From assembly GCA_037501455.1 (NCBI GenBank), contig CM074858.1, positions 80,822,501 to 80,886,500 of the forward strand: a stretch of 64,000 nucleotides of DNA, written 5' to 3'. The translations under genes and the position numbers were made by a program. How positions within the stretch are numbered: the stretch's first letter is position 1; every line of letters begins with the position of its first letter. This document shows positions 11,912 through 23,355 of the stretch, piece by piece. The notes under the pieces were generated by a model that was given only the letters and a program-made list of their open reading frames with translations, was not told where the DNA came from and searched no databases. The DNA is from Lantana camara (Eukaryota > Streptophyta > Magnoliopsida > Lamiales > Verbenaceae).

Positions 11912-11988
11912 GGTGGTGGATGGGTTTGCAAGGCCCGACCACCTCATATATAGTGGCTAGAGGGGTTCATGAGGCCCCAAAAGCCCAA
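11912..11988 (-). promoter_or_regulatory. twin LTR hairpins (CATG loop and TTGCAA loop), element A
   Basis: 11912-11943 pairs GGTGG with CCACC and CGGG with CCC around a loop holding TTGCAA (11926-11931). 11953-11988 pairs GGGG with CCCC around TTCATGA. The same two hairpins occur in the same order in the other Tekay-type LTRs, with different stems and the same loops. Confidence 0.65.
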
Positions 11989-13269
11989 CTAGCATTTCCT
12001 TGTCAAAACTCCTAACGAGGTTCGTTCCATTGTAAACATAAATGGAATTAGCATATGGGATCACCGTTGGCCCTTGCCTCCCCAGATAGCCGCATGTACT
12101 AAATTCCTGGGCCCGTGAACATAACATAATCTCGCCAAAACATTTGATTCATAAGAAGCATAACATATTTCATAATTCATTAGAAAAGGGTTTACTCGAT
12201 CATAATTTACTCGATGACTCTACTTTAAAATTAACATATATATGTATACAGAAGGTTTTGGCCAAAGCTTGGCACATAAGGGTGGTAAGGTTTGATACGT
12301 AGCTAAAACAAAAACACCCTTACCTGAAATACGACGAGACATAAAGTATAAGTAATGCAGGTGCATCATCAAATCGAAAGTCTCCGCCCTGGAAATGAAC
12401 TGTAGAAGAGAAGGAACAAGGTGTACTCGTGAGAATTGACTCGATATGAAACCACATAGACGCACAACATGTTATGCACATGATATGAGATGCATAAAAA
12501 CATAAATCATGTGGTGAGGTCATATAATCAAGGAATTCATTCAAAATGTTCAATATATGGTGGTTTCATATTCATATGTTTCATATCTCTCATATTTTGT
12601 ATCAAATCGAACCATAAGCCATATATGATCGGAATAACATAGATTATGAATGCATAAGTTATGGGACTATGGCAAGAAATCATTCATGTGTATGATTAAT
12701 ACTTCAAGGATATATAAACGTTCAACTCATTCATCTCAAGATTCATTCAAAATCATTTAAGTTCATCACTTTCATAAATCCTACCAAATTAATTCAAGGA
12801 ATTCAAATGATACACATAATACATATTATACCATGTATACAATTCATATAAATTAATAAAAGAAGCAAGATGACTTAGGGTTCCAATATGAAGTATCAAG
12901 GCATACTTGTATCATTTAGATTCGTTTAAGTTCATATCTTTCATATATCAAGCCAAAGCAATCCAAGAATTTCAAATAACAAGCATAACACGTCAAATAA
13001 CATGTATACATATCATAAAAGTCATAAAATAATAAATAAAAAGCAATTAGGGTTCATCTTGGAAGTAAAAGACCCATGCATGCGCACAATAGGAGCATTA
13101 ATGACATATTGCTACATAACTCGGAAAATATTCGATGAAAAATCATGAAACTTCAAAACACATAAGTTAAAACATTATATGACATGTTAATGAAGTGATT
13201 GAACCAAAACGAGCCAACGAAGCCATGCCATTAACGTTTGAAAACTGAAATCACATGCAGAAAATGAGA

Positions 13270-13510
13270 GGGTCGCGGCCGCAACCCATTTCCTTCATGA
13301 AATGGTAGCGGCCGCTACCCATGCAAAATTTGGAATTTTGAACGATTATTCCATAAACTCGAAACATGGACAAAATCAGGTCGCTGGGGTGACCTGGAAT
13401 GCATGTGATTCAGGTCGCGGGCCCGACCTGAGAGAGCAATCAAAGCACGCACACACGAGTCGCGGCCGCGACCAAGATTGTTCTTGGTCTGATCGCGGCC
13501 GCGGCCGCGA
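13270..13510. promoter_or_regulatory. palindrome array, GCGGCCGC type (6 units)
   Basis: Units at 13270-13287, 13304-13319 (GGTAGCGGCCGCTACC, perfect), 13377-13396 (CAGGTC...GACCTG), 13411-13430 (CAGGTCGCGGGCCCGACCTG), 13459-13472 (GTCGCGGCCGCGAC) and about 13493-13510. Centre-to-centre distances are about 33, 75, 34, 45 and 33 bp, so the units form three pairs. It is a GC-rich island in an AT-rich LTR, about 1.4 kb from the LTR start once the nested LTR is removed. Confidence 0.85.
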
Positions 13511-15080
13511 GCTGCTCAATCTGGAGCAGAACGCAGCAAGAAACAGGGCAGTAAAGAGGCCAAGCTTTAACCAACATACTCAGGTAAGAAATGACAACAA
13601 ATGTGCAGCAAAACCACTCTAGATTAACACCCAAACATGTTATCCAAATGATCAAACGCGAGGAAGGGAAGAAGATGATCAACTCATGAAATTTCATCAA
13701 AGTTCCATCCATGGCAACTCATTAAACACTTAACCAACATAAAATACAGGATCATGAAGGTAAAGTGAAAGTTCAAACAATCATATTCATGCTTGGAATC
13801 GACTTAAATCATCAAAGAATGAGAGAGATCAACATATGACTTTAAAACCTAACTATTTATGTATATCCTCATATCTCCAAGTATACCTGCTCAAATTCAG
13901 GGAAACATGGTTTAAAATGACACATATTGAATGTATACTACAACCCTAAACTTACCTTGTGGATTGGATGAATTTTGGAGGAGATTTGAGCTTGAATCTC
14001 CAAGGTTGGGCATGGTGACGGGATGAAACTGGAGCAGAGGATTGGGGCTGATATTTCTCTTATTTGTGAGGGTTGGTTCAGTTGGGGGGGATAAGGGTCA
14101 GATAATGGCCTTAACTAGGGTTCCATAGCCTTCAACCATGGTTAATTTGGTCAAGGTTTGAATAAGTTATGGCTCTTTTAGTAAAATGTGGCAGTTTTGC
14201 AATCGTTTTGGTTTTCGGTTGAATTTCGGGGGTTCAAATGTTCTTATAAAAATATGAGGTTAAGTTTATTGAACCCAAATTTTCGTTACGAGTTCAACGA
14301 AGTTGACGGAACTCGATTTCGAGTTCCCGAGCTCAAGATATCACATACGGAATGTAACACCCGAGCGCAAGGTGTCACATCCCCTGCACCGAGACCCGAC
14401 CCGAATATGAAATGGACGATCCATACCCGAGCCTAATCACGGCGAACGGGGACAAACACACACTCTAAGCTAGGCGGGTTAACCCTTGAAACCATAAAAC
14501 AACATAAAACATTAAAGCGGAAGCAATGAACGAACATATACCATAAATATATACCATGAGCATCCAAGCTCCAAAAGTCATTCATGTACATCAATAATTG
14601 CCATCACGGCCCAAAAATAAATACGCTCCACATCAATATAAATATACAATAATCCAAAGTGTAATATGCAAGTGTAAGACTCAAAATACAGAGCTAGAGA
14701 CGAATGCAAGACCTAGGACTCGTATTCCCGCCTAGCTCCCTCAACACCTGCACAAAATAACTGAAAACCAAACGGGTTCAGTCCAAAAGGGACTGGTGGG
14801 TATAAAACAGGGCATAGATATAATATATGACAGTAATTAAACAATCACATGCAAGCTATAATCCCAAATGAGGTTTTAAAGTCTTTCCCAAGTGGGTGAA
14901 AAGAATCATCAAAAGGGATTATAACGAATCATTAACATTAGGTCATTATTGGCCCGGCGAGTGGGCGTGCATTATCTCCAACCAACACCTTGTGTAAACC
15001 ATTTAAACATTCATTCATTTATTCTTATCATGCAATCAATCTTTTGTGCACATTCATTAACATTTACACCTTCTTCCTCC

Positions 15081-15150
15081 GGGTTGGTGGTGGGTTTGCA
15101 AGGCCCGACCACCCATTCATTGACCAAAAGGGGTTACATGACTCCCCAGA
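15081..15150 (-). promoter_or_regulatory. twin LTR hairpins, solo LTR
   Basis: 15081-15114 pairs GGTGG with CCACC and GGG with CCC around TTGCAA (15096-15101). Just beyond it, GGGG-TTACATGACT-CCCC is the second hairpin with a CATG loop. The order matches the other LTRs. Confidence 0.6.
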
Positions 15151-15889
15151 TGGCGCTCAGCGTCCATCCCTCGCTAACTCCTAACGAGGTACTCCGTTAA
15201 TTGGTAGAACTAGTGTGAGGGATCACCGTCGGCCCGTGCCTCCCCGGATAGCCACTCACACTAAGTCCCTGGGCCCCATTCGTGCATTCGATCATTTCTC
15301 GCCAAAACATTAGGTAGGATTGATAAAACAAGGCTTTACGTTGAAAATATTTACTCTTTAAAACGACTCTCTATATATATATAAATTTTGGTCGAAAACT
15401 TTCACATTGAAGGTATATATATAGGGTCTTGTATCTACATAGAAGAAAAACCTACCTTAAACCGTCAAAAGAAGCAACACGAGCCTCACTGACCGGCCTC
15501 GTCTCCAACGTGATCAAAATCTGTGCAAGAAAAGTGAAGTGAGACTCAATATGACCAAATAAGACGCTCGGCAATGCAATGATCATGATATGAATGTATA
15601 AAAGATTAAATTATGTTATGGAAATGTTCATGTGCACTATTAATACACTTAAATCCTATATTCAAGTCATTCATTCAATCATTCAATTCATTCGAGCTCA
15701 TAATTCCACATTTTCAAACACATTGATTCAAGAACTTCATATAAAATCGAAGCACAAATTAAATCACATTCAAGTTGGAACAAACAAATACATATATTCA
15801 ATTGAATCAAATAACACTTAATACATATCCAAAGTATACAACCACATGCATGTACAGTAGCATGCAAACAAAATGCATGAGAAACAGAG

Positions 15890-16103
15890 GGTGACACGCC
15901 CGTGTCACCGAAATGCACTAAGCCGTGATACCCCCGTGTCACGGTACAGCGGAAAATCATGCATGAAAATAAGGTGACACGCCCGTGTCACAAAAACAAG
16001 GCAAACCGTGACACCCCCGTGTCACGGTACAAAAAATCAGCCCAACCACGCATGCACCCCCAGGTCACGCCGAGCAAGGCAAAAGTGACACGCCCGTGTC
16101 ACT
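15890..16103. promoter_or_regulatory. palindrome array, GTGACACGCCCGTGTCAC type (6 units)
   Basis: Units at 15890-15909 (GGTGACACGCCCGTGTCACC), about 15923-15944, 15974-15991, about 16006-16027, a worn one near 16050-16070, and 16084-16103. Centre distances are about 34, 49, 34, 43 and 34 bp. The palindrome sequence is unlike those in the other LTRs, while the paired spacing is the same. Confidence 0.85.
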
Positions 16104-17090
16104 GTGCGTAATAGAGAAAAACAGAGCAGCTTTCGGACAGCAACAAAACCAACCAAAACACCAAGTTTTCAATCAACAAATGCAACCAAAACTTGAAGAA
16201 ACATGTGACCATACTTAAAGCACAATAAAATCTAGCATATATACTCATATCATGCATTGATCATCAAGAATCTATTAATTAAAACCCATAAGCCAACCTA
16301 TGATCTAAGCTCCTAAACTTCACAACATATGCATGAAACTTAAGCTCAAAGTTGCTAAACATGCTTCCAATAACGATTACACAAATCAACCAATACATAC
16401 CAAAGCCCTAGCTTCACATATTTTCAAGAAAATCAAAAAAGTTCCAAAAATACCTCAAATAAAAGAAATAGAAGAAGAGGTGAAGAGATGATGTTGATGA
16501 TGCTTGATTGTCCACAATTCCCACAAATATGAAGCTTGAAAGATGAAATTTTCCTCCACTTTGGCAAGGGTTTGATCGGTAGCCTTGGGGAGCAAGAGCA
16601 AGAGTGGATGTAATGTATGTATGAAAGAAAGGAAGAAATGGAACGTGATATGCTGCTTTGAATCAAGAAGAAATGGCCAAATTGCTATTAAATCCCTCCA
16701 TTAATTAAGTCATACAAGTGAAACCCCAAGCTTTTGAAATGTAATCAATTAAATCCATGCAATTAGGTCCTCAAAGTTCATGAAATGCTCAATTAAGGTC
16801 ATAACGAAATTAAGTCAAGTTCGGGAAATTAATTGACGTTGGAAGCAAGTTCAAATTAAGCAATAAATATCAAGTTGTAGAGAATTCACAAAATACTTAA
16901 CATTAAATAAGTAAACAATCAACAAATATGTATATGTATATAAAAAAAATATAAAATAAATTAAAGGAGATAACATTTAATACATTTAAAATAAATCAAC
17001 TATATAAACACGTAAAATAATTATTTTGCGCAATTAGGTAAACAATTACGTCATACCTGTACGGCCGAAATATCGGGGCGTCACACGGAA

Positions 17091-17635
17091 CCAAGGGTGC
17101 GCTAAGTGCTCGTTAGCCCCCAATTTGGTTCCAAACATACCAAATAAATTTAAAACGCCATCAAACAAATCCGAAAATGTAAAACGAGCATACGTACATA
17201 TTCATGACACACATATCTACAACATATTAAATTTCCACCAAATTTCGAATTCAATTCATATAGTGCGCAACTTGTTACGCAAATGCAAATTGACCAAGAA
17301 TTCATATAGTTTCAAAATTCAAATAAAATTTAAGAATCCATTTTAATCATCTAATACAATATAACGAAATGCATATAATGGAAAATTAATGAAAATTGTA
17401 ATTAGTAATTAGCAAAAACGATTAATTAAGCAATTAAATAATTTAAACGCGCAATTAAGGAGCACACAAGTTATTCATATTAATTCCAATTCAATTATTG
17501 CATATATTACCATTAATCACATATTTAACATTTAAATAAAGAAATTTAAATATAGGAAATATGTATAGCCAATTAATTCGCGCAAATTAGTAAACACGTA
17601 CGTCATATTAAAATACGAAAAGTTGGGGCGTTACA
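17091..17635 (-). repeat. 5' LTR of element A, proximal part
   Basis: Continues the LTR broken by the solo LTR and ends in GGGGCGTTACA at 17635, i.e. TGTAACGCCCC at the element start. AT-rich, no gene. Confidence 0.85.
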
Positions 17636-18122
17636 CTGCTCCATTTAATTGCTCACTAAAGTAAGCAATTGGCCTCCTTTCTTGCATAAGCACGACACCT
17701 ATACCAATACCGGAAGCATCACATTCCATTTCAAAGGTTTTAGAGAAATTTGGTAAAAGTAAAAGAGGAGCTGAACTTAGCTTTGATTTCAACGTTTGAA
17801 ATGCCTTTTCTTGAGCTTCCCCCCACTTGAATCCAACACTCTTCTTGATGATTTCCGTCAAAGGAGCTGCAATGGTGCTAAAATTGGGCACAAATTTCCT
17901 ATAGAATCTGGCTAAACCATGAAAGCTTCGAACTTCCGTAATGGACTTAGATATAGGCCACTCTTGAATTGCTTTCACCTTTTCTTCATCTACTTCGATA
18001 CCACCTACACTTACAACAAATCCAAGAAACACGACTCTATCCATGCAAAAATTACACTTTTTGAGGTTAGCATACAATTTCTCCATTCTTAGAAAAAATT
18101 GTAGAACCATGAAATTCATCAA
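17636..18122 (-). pseudogene. gypsy RT C-terminal part and RNase H start
   Basis: The translation reads [23 protein letters not shown], the connection region ([16 protein letters not shown]) and the RNase H start [16 protein letters not shown]. The sequence just before (18123-18195) still reads the RT text around LDDMID, then jumps to this part. About 90 residues that should include the YIDD/FIDD catalytic box are missing, so this is an internal deletion. It is cut at 17636 by element A. Confidence 0.88.
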
Positions 18123-18198
18123 TCATATCATCAAGGCAAGGTATGGGATAATGATACTTTACCGTGATCTTGTTGACAGCTCGGCAATCCACGTACAT

Positions 18199-18588
18199 TC
18201 ACCAAGTGCCATCCTTTTTAGGCACCAAAAGCACCGGAACAGCACATGGACTCATACTCTCACGTACGTACCCCTTCTCAAGCAATTCCTCGACTTGTCT
18301 TTGGAGTTCCTTAGTTTCTTGAGGAGTGCTTTTATAGGCTGGTCGGTTCGGAATTGCAGCTCCGGGAATGAGATCAATTTGGTGTTCTATCCCATGAATT
18401 AGAGGCAATCCGGGTGGAATCTCCTCCGGAAACACATCTTTGAACTCTTGCAAAAGAGAGGAAGCAATACTAGGTAGGGGAGGGGTGTCGTTAGAAGATA
18501 AGAAGGTCTTTTTATACAACATCATCATCACCAGACTTTCTTTTTTAACAATGCCCTCAATTTCCTTTTCTTTTGTGAGGAAACTCAT
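18199..18588 (-). pseudogene. gypsy RT N-terminal part
   Basis: Contains FPEEIPPGLPLIHGIEHQID, AYKSTPQETKELQRQVEELLEKGYV and SPCAVPVLLVPKKDGTW, the standard RT entry of chromoviruses. It ends in UGA at 18196-18198 where the next residues would be MYVDCR. Upstream (18590-18760) is a Lys/Glu-rich linker seen on the plus strand as long TTTTCTTC runs, probably grown by slippage. Confidence 0.88.
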
Positions 18589-18886
18589 TTTCTTCTTTTC
18601 TTTCTTTTCAACTTCATTTTTTCCTCCATTTTCCTTTCCTTTCTTTTCAACTTCATTTTTTTCTTCTTTGTCACATTCTTTTTTTTTCGACTATTTTCTT
18701 TTCTCCTTCTTTTTCACATTCATTATTACAATCATTTCGTTTAGAAGAGGCTGAAATAGATTCTTTCAATTGACATTGCTCTTTGTACACTTGATTGGGT
18801 GGTAGTGGTGCCAAAGTAATGTTTCGGCCTTCTTTGGTAAAACTATACCTGTTTTTGTATCCATCATGCAATGTCCTCCTATCAAA

Positions 18887-19732
18887 TTACCACGGTCTTC
18901 CAAGCAAAATATATCCAGCATGCATAGGTACCACATCACAAAGTACCTCATCCATGTATTTACCAATGGAAAAAGAAATGAGAACTTGTTTTGTTACCTT
19001 CAACTCACCAAGTTCATTGAGCCATTGGAGCTTGTATGGTTTCGGATGCTTTAAGGTTTTGAGTCCGAGTCTCTCTACCAACAACTTGCTAGTAACATCC
19101 ACACAACTCCCTCCATCAATGATCAATCCACACACTCGTTCCTTAACATGACACCAAGTGTAAAAGAGGTTCTCTCGTTGCTGTTCATCCTTGTCCTCAA
19201 GGGCTTGGGTGTGTAAAGCCCTAAGGATCACCAAACTTTGCCCTACAACTGCATGTTCAACATCACTCTCCTCATCCGGTGAATCATGGTCTACTTCATG
19301 GCCCTCACTTTCAGTTTCAATCTCTCCATTATCCAATATGATCATGGCCTTCTTTTTTGGACATTGGGACATAATATGACCTGATCCATGACACTTGAAA
19401 CATTTAATATCACGAGAGCGTTGAGTAGAGGTATTACCTTTCTCAAATGATCCCTTAGCCATGGGTGGATCCTCCTTAGGTTTGGGCTGTTTTTTGGATG
19501 CTTTTGAAGTAGAAGTCCGCTTAGCTTTAGAAGGATTTTGTTCATCATGTTTAGTAACCGTACACCCCTTCTTGAGTTGCCTTTCAACTTTGATAGTCAT
19601 ATGAACCACTTCATCAAGTTCAACATAGTGATGAAGCTCCACTATGTTTGCAATCTCTCGGTTGAGACCACATATGAACCGTGCCATAGTTGCCTCTCGG
19701 TCTTCCTCCACATTTGCCCTAATCATGGCCAT
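18887..19732 (-). pseudogene. gypsy gag C-terminus, zinc knuckle, protease
   Basis: Holds the end of the capsid (ARFICGLNREIANIVELH), a basic linker, one CCHC knuckle CFKCHGSGHIMSQC, and a retropepsin-like segment (GLIIDGGSCVDVTSKLLVERLGL to PMHAGYILLGRPW) with IDGGS in place of the usual DTG/DSG. Downstream the frame closes soon after, before RT. It matches the usual single gag-protease part of this family. Confidence 0.88.
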
Positions 19733-20374
19733 CTACATTTTTTTATAGTACTCCTCAACGGTCTTGAATCCTTGCCTCAAGCTTTGTAATTTGAGGTGTA
19801 GGTCACGGTAGTAATGAGGAGGTACAAAACGTTTCCTTAAGGCCACTTTCATATCATTCCAATTATCATTAGGATACTCACCACTTCTCCTCCTATTTAG
19901 CATCAATTGATCCCACCACACGATGGCATATTCCGTGAAGGACACGGCTGCAAGCTTAACCTTCTTTTCCTCCGAATAGTTATGACACTCAAACACCATT
20001 TCCACTTTCCTCTCCCATTCAATATAAGCCTCTAGATCAATTTGCCCTTTAAATGAAGGAATGGAGAGTTTAATAGAACCAAGATTGTTATCTATTGTCT
20101 CTCTTCCCCTATGTGGTTGATGGTGCCTTGGGCGTCTTCGGTCTCTTCTTGAGGATGCACTTGAGGCCGCCTCATCAAAGGAATCATCCTCAAACTCATT
20201 TCGTAGGTTAGGGTGCCTTTGATTTGCCCTTCCGTTTTGAATTTGAGTCATTCTTTCATCATTTTGATCCAAACGGTCTCGGATTTCATTGAATTGCACA
20301 TTCATTCGTTCAAATTGTTGTTGCATGGCTTGTAACACGAAATTTACGTCCCTTGGAGGCTGTTCTTCGGCCAT
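19733..20374 (-). pseudogene. gypsy gag N-terminal part
   Basis: The ATG near 20374 starts MAEEQPPRDVNFVLQAMQQQFERM, followed by a coiled-coil-like segment, a basic stretch and the retrotransposon capsid domain (FKGQIDLEAYIEWERKVEMVFECHNYSEEKKVKLAAVSF ... WWDQL). A stop at about 19733-19735 separates it from the rest of gag, which continues in frame directly after. A single nonsense change would explain it. Confidence 0.88.
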
Positions 20375-20674
20375 AATGTACCTGTAAAACAAAGGTTAGC
20401 GAAAACACCTCACAATCACTCCCTTACTTGTTTACACTCTTTTGGTGTTCACTCCCCTCGTGTATCACTCAAAGTTATAGATTTTTCCCTCTATTAAGCT
20501 CACAATCTCACGCCTTTTTCCACTCTTTTTTTTTTTTTTTGCGTTTTTATGCCTTTTTTGAAGATCTTTTCTTTTTTTTTTCTTTTTTTTGATCTTTTTG
20601 TAGCCAAAATAATAAGAGAAACGAAATTACACAAAAATAAAGATAAGGATAAGTAACCTTGTATGGAAACCTAA

Positions 20675-20687
20675 GCTCTTGATACCA
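20675..20687 (-). promoter_or_regulatory. primer binding site, CRM-like element
   Basis: TGGTATCAAGAGC on the minus strand resembles the initiator-Met tRNA primer site TGGTATCAGAGC. The adjoining LTR has been moved away by the solo copia LTR; it starts again at 22638. Confidence 0.8.
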
Positions 20688-21833
20688 ATGTTAGGAATAG
20701 TGCCCAAGAAAGCCGATTGTATATCCACTTTGTGCTTTTTCTTATTATAATCACAGACAATCTTTTAATGAAATAACGAATTGAGGCAACACTTCTTTAT
20801 ATGCTCTTGTTTGGTATGCGTTTACTTTATCTGTGCATGTATGAGAACTCCCCTAATCCTGATGACTTTAGGACTCTACCATTTAGGAGAAATGGTTCAT
20901 GAAACGAGTCCTATATCACATAAGTCATGATTAGTAAAATACTCCAAGCCGATGAGTCCTACCGACAGTGAGAGTGTTAACCTGACTCCTCTAAGGCTTG
21001 CTTGTGGGATCACGCCCTTAAGAAGGACCACCTTGTTTCATGGAGGTGCAAAGTGTATAGTTGATACGTGCGTGATACATGAGGGTGCTTACTTTAATAA
21101 GTAAGTTCACTGAGGTGCCCCGTGTGAGAACATTCCTAAATGGGAAAGGAAGTTTCTATTTCAGGAAATGGAAACTTCCAGATTAGGAAATATCTCACGA
21201 GTCATTGATGTGATTAATTGATCCTTAGACTTGAGGTTCCTTGTCACTTTATGAGTTAACTCTATAGTCTTAGGTATAAGCTTTAAAGGGTGTCGCCTTA
21301 GACAACTGATTCAAGGCTTATGCTGGGGCTGCACAAGTGATTCATGAAAGTGAATGAGAATCAAGAAAGGACCTACACTTGCATTTGCAAGGTGATCTCT
21401 TATTGTGTAAGTCATTCATATGCCATATAGAGTCCTTGGCCAAGGCAGTAGATCAAGACATCAAGAAAAGGGTTTCTTGGATTGAGATCAAATGGATATG
21501 AAATGCACTTAGCTTTAAGACCGGATTATTGGGGTTCTGATTATTCTCTTACCCTAGATCTTGGTTGAGAGATAGTAAGTAGGAGGATTGTATCTCACAT
21601 GAATCAATGACTTAAAGGTTCTGTCGAATCCGAACATTCCAATTCAGCTAGGGGTTAAACACCTGTTGCTAGACTATGGTCGTTTAATCTGTGGACTGAT
21701 TAATTAATTAGTGGATTAATTAATTAGGGTCACTGCTAATTGAATTGAGAACCTAGAGGGTCACACACAACAACTTGGTTACATGAGTTGAGGCTTTAAA
21801 ATGATTAAACGAGTTAATCGGGCCAAAGGGTTT

Positions 21834-21904
21834 CCACACGTGTGAAACCACATGTGTGGGTCACGTGAGTGACACGTGTCATTATGACACGTGTCTCACG
21901 TGAA
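21834..21904 (+). promoter_or_regulatory. G-box cluster in solo copia LTR
   Basis: Five CACGTG cores and one CACATG in about 70 bp, followed by a TATATATA tract. It mirrors the cluster at 6526-6603 in the other copy. Confidence 0.7.
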
Positions 21905-22237
21905 TATATATATATTGTATATATATTAAATAATTAATTTGTTAATTATTTAATAGACTTTAGTTTAATTTTGAATTAAAAAGAAAGTCTTATTTTGGAG
22001 AAAAATAATCTAGTTAATTAATTACGAATTAATTAATTAGATAAAAATAAGTTATTTATTTTAAATAAATAAAGTATAAAATTATCCAAAAATAGTTTGG
22101 ATATTTTAGCTCTCTTGAAAGTTTATTTGAATTTGAATTCAAAGTCAAAGTCAAAATTGCTTGATGATCAAGTAATAGGAGAGAGGGACCAAAATCCTTA
22201 GCCCATAAGGACTAGGGATTTTCGGCCACTCCCTTAT

Positions 22238-22245
22238 TATAAATA
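22238..22245 (+). promoter_or_regulatory. TATA box of solo copia LTR
   Basis: TATAAATA followed by GGGGAGCTCGAGCTCC, a 14-bp palindrome after the box. Conserved with the copy at 6165-6172. Confidence 0.65.
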
Positions 22246-22637
22246 GGGGAGCTCGAGCTCCCCTTAGAGCTAATCGAGAATTCTTTTGGTTCATGTGTTG
22301 AACACCATCCTTTCTCCAAGATAAACGAAACCCTAGGTTAAGCCTAAACATTAACTAGAGAACTAGCATCCTTACTAGTTAGATTGTAGTCAAGTTGGTG
22401 GACTATCTCTAGAGAGCTTCAAGTTAGAAGTTTGAAGATTCAAGCTTTACCAAGGAGAGGGGATCAAGCCGCGAGAAGAGCGTTCTTGGGTGGCTTGAAA
22501 CGCTTCAAGAAAGACAATTAAGAAAGTAAGTTTCTAATCCAAACGAATTTGGTTACACGATTGCGAGTCCTAGATCCTTTTGTTGGAAAATTTTTAAATT
22601 TTCGCTGCTTTCTGATTCGTGTTTTCCAACAACCAAA

Positions 22638-23355
22638 TGATACGAACTCCACGTACTTGTCGTGAAACCCAATACCAATACTTCGAGTTCTAAGAATCTG
22701 ATCGTCCACATTCAAGGTTAAAATTAAGGAGTGTGACCCGTTTGCTATATTGAGCAAGGAACCAACACTATCAAGATGAAAGTAATGCACCCCGTCGACT
22801 AATATAAGTCGAGAAATGACATTATCCAGTGGAGGGTTTGAAACCCTAATGACGTTCAGCCAAGAACTAGAGAGTTTAACTCACTTGAATCACAATTCAT
22901 TAAGAGTTGACTGAAAAAAACGAAATACAAGGATGAATTTAAAGATGCATGCATGTGAATTCTAAGAGACAATTCAGAATTCAAAGAGACAAGCTATTCC
23001 CACCTCTTTCATTTTAGGTTAAATAAAATGGGCTTAACCTAATCTAAATTCATGGAAAATAAATAAAAAGATGGCCCAAAGTATAATATAATAGTTTAGG
23101 GCCAAATTACAGTAAACTTAACACAATTTGGGCTTAAAATTCAATCACTAAGACGTTGAAACAAGGTGGATTGGATCCAGTTGAATACTTATCTTCTTGG
23201 GGCTCATCTTGAGTTATTTGGATCAAAAGAGATTGAACTTCCTCTTGCATCCTTTTGGACCGTGACCGCGTGATGGGTCCAACATAACTTGGTTCATCTT
23301 GAGTTGTGATCATATCAACATATGGATCAAAGTGTGGCCTTGTCTTATGATTCAC
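22638..23355 (-). repeat. partial 5' LTR of CRM-like element with pol tail
   Basis: It ends CGTATCA on the minus strand at 22638, next to the separated primer site. Its far part (23134-23355) is open on the minus strand and reads GPITRSRSKRMQEE, the usual C-terminus of pol in CRM-type chromoviruses, in which the reading frame runs into the 3' LTR. It is cut near 23355 by the Tekay fragment. Confidence 0.7.

Larger units (their letters stand above)
11000..14352 (-). repeat. 5' LTR of element A, distal part
   Basis: Plus-strand start TGTAGCACCCCGCAC is the LTR end (TG...CA). The LTR resumes at 17091-17635 after the nested solo LTR. It contains the GCGGCCGC-type palindrome array (13270-13510), twin hairpins (11912-11988), a splice-donor match CAG/GTAAGG at 12323 and an acceptor match at 11460 (minus strand), and the inverted repeat AGCTAGGCGGA / TCCGCCTAGCT (about 11122 and 11431). 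Confidence 0.85.
14348..17090 (-). mobile_element. solo LTR of a Tekay-like family (2733 bp) with TSD CGGAA
   Basis: The LTR is 14353-17085; it starts TGTGACGCCCCG on the minus strand and ends TTACA. It is flanked by the perfect 5-bp target duplication CGGAA at 14348-14352 and 17086-17090. No internal sequence is left, so it is the product of LTR-LTR recombination. It carries the TGACACG-type palindrome array (15890-16103), twin hairpins (about 15081-15150), a donor match AAG/GTAGG at 15455 and an acceptor TTTTGTGCAG ending at 14748. It is nested in the LTR of element A. Confidence 0.95.
7748..17635 (-). mobile_element. non-autonomous Tekay-like LTR element (A), 3' part lost from view
   Basis: The 5' LTR is 11000-14352 plus 17091-17635 (about 3.9 kb once the nested solo LTR is removed), and the internal region is 7748-10999. 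The primer site at 10978-10991 and the leader match those of the elements at 52377 and 38807, so it is the same lineage. The internal region has no gag or pol frame; it aligns in parts with the internal region of the gag-only element at 32777-41449 (the hairpin array, and the leader around 9480-10999). A copia element cuts it at 7747/7748. It was itself inserted into a CRM-type chromovirus at 17636. Confidence 0.8.
20684..22636 (+). mobile_element. solo copia LTR (1943 bp) with TSD ACCAA
   Basis: The LTR 20689-22631 starts TGTTAGGAATAGTGCC and ends GTTTTCCAACA. The perfect 5-bp duplication ACCAA lies at 20684-20688 and 22632-22636. It is the same family as the copia LTR at 5779-7747. It split the CRM-like element exactly between primer site and LTR. 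It has a G-box cluster (about 21834-21904) and a TATA box (22238-22245). Confidence 0.96.
17636..23355 (-). mobile_element. decayed Ty3/gypsy chromovirus, CRM-like
   Basis: Minus-strand order: a partial 5' LTR (22638-23355), a primer site (20675-20687), gag, protease, RT, RNase H, cut at 17636 by element A, so integrase is missing here. RT text such as GIEHQIDLIPGA and SPCAVPVLLVPKKDGTW, and a pol tail preserved in the LTR, point to the CRM/Reina side of the chromoviruses; CRM is my best guess. A solo copia LTR lies between primer site and LTR. An internal deletion removed the RT active site. Confidence 0.85.
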
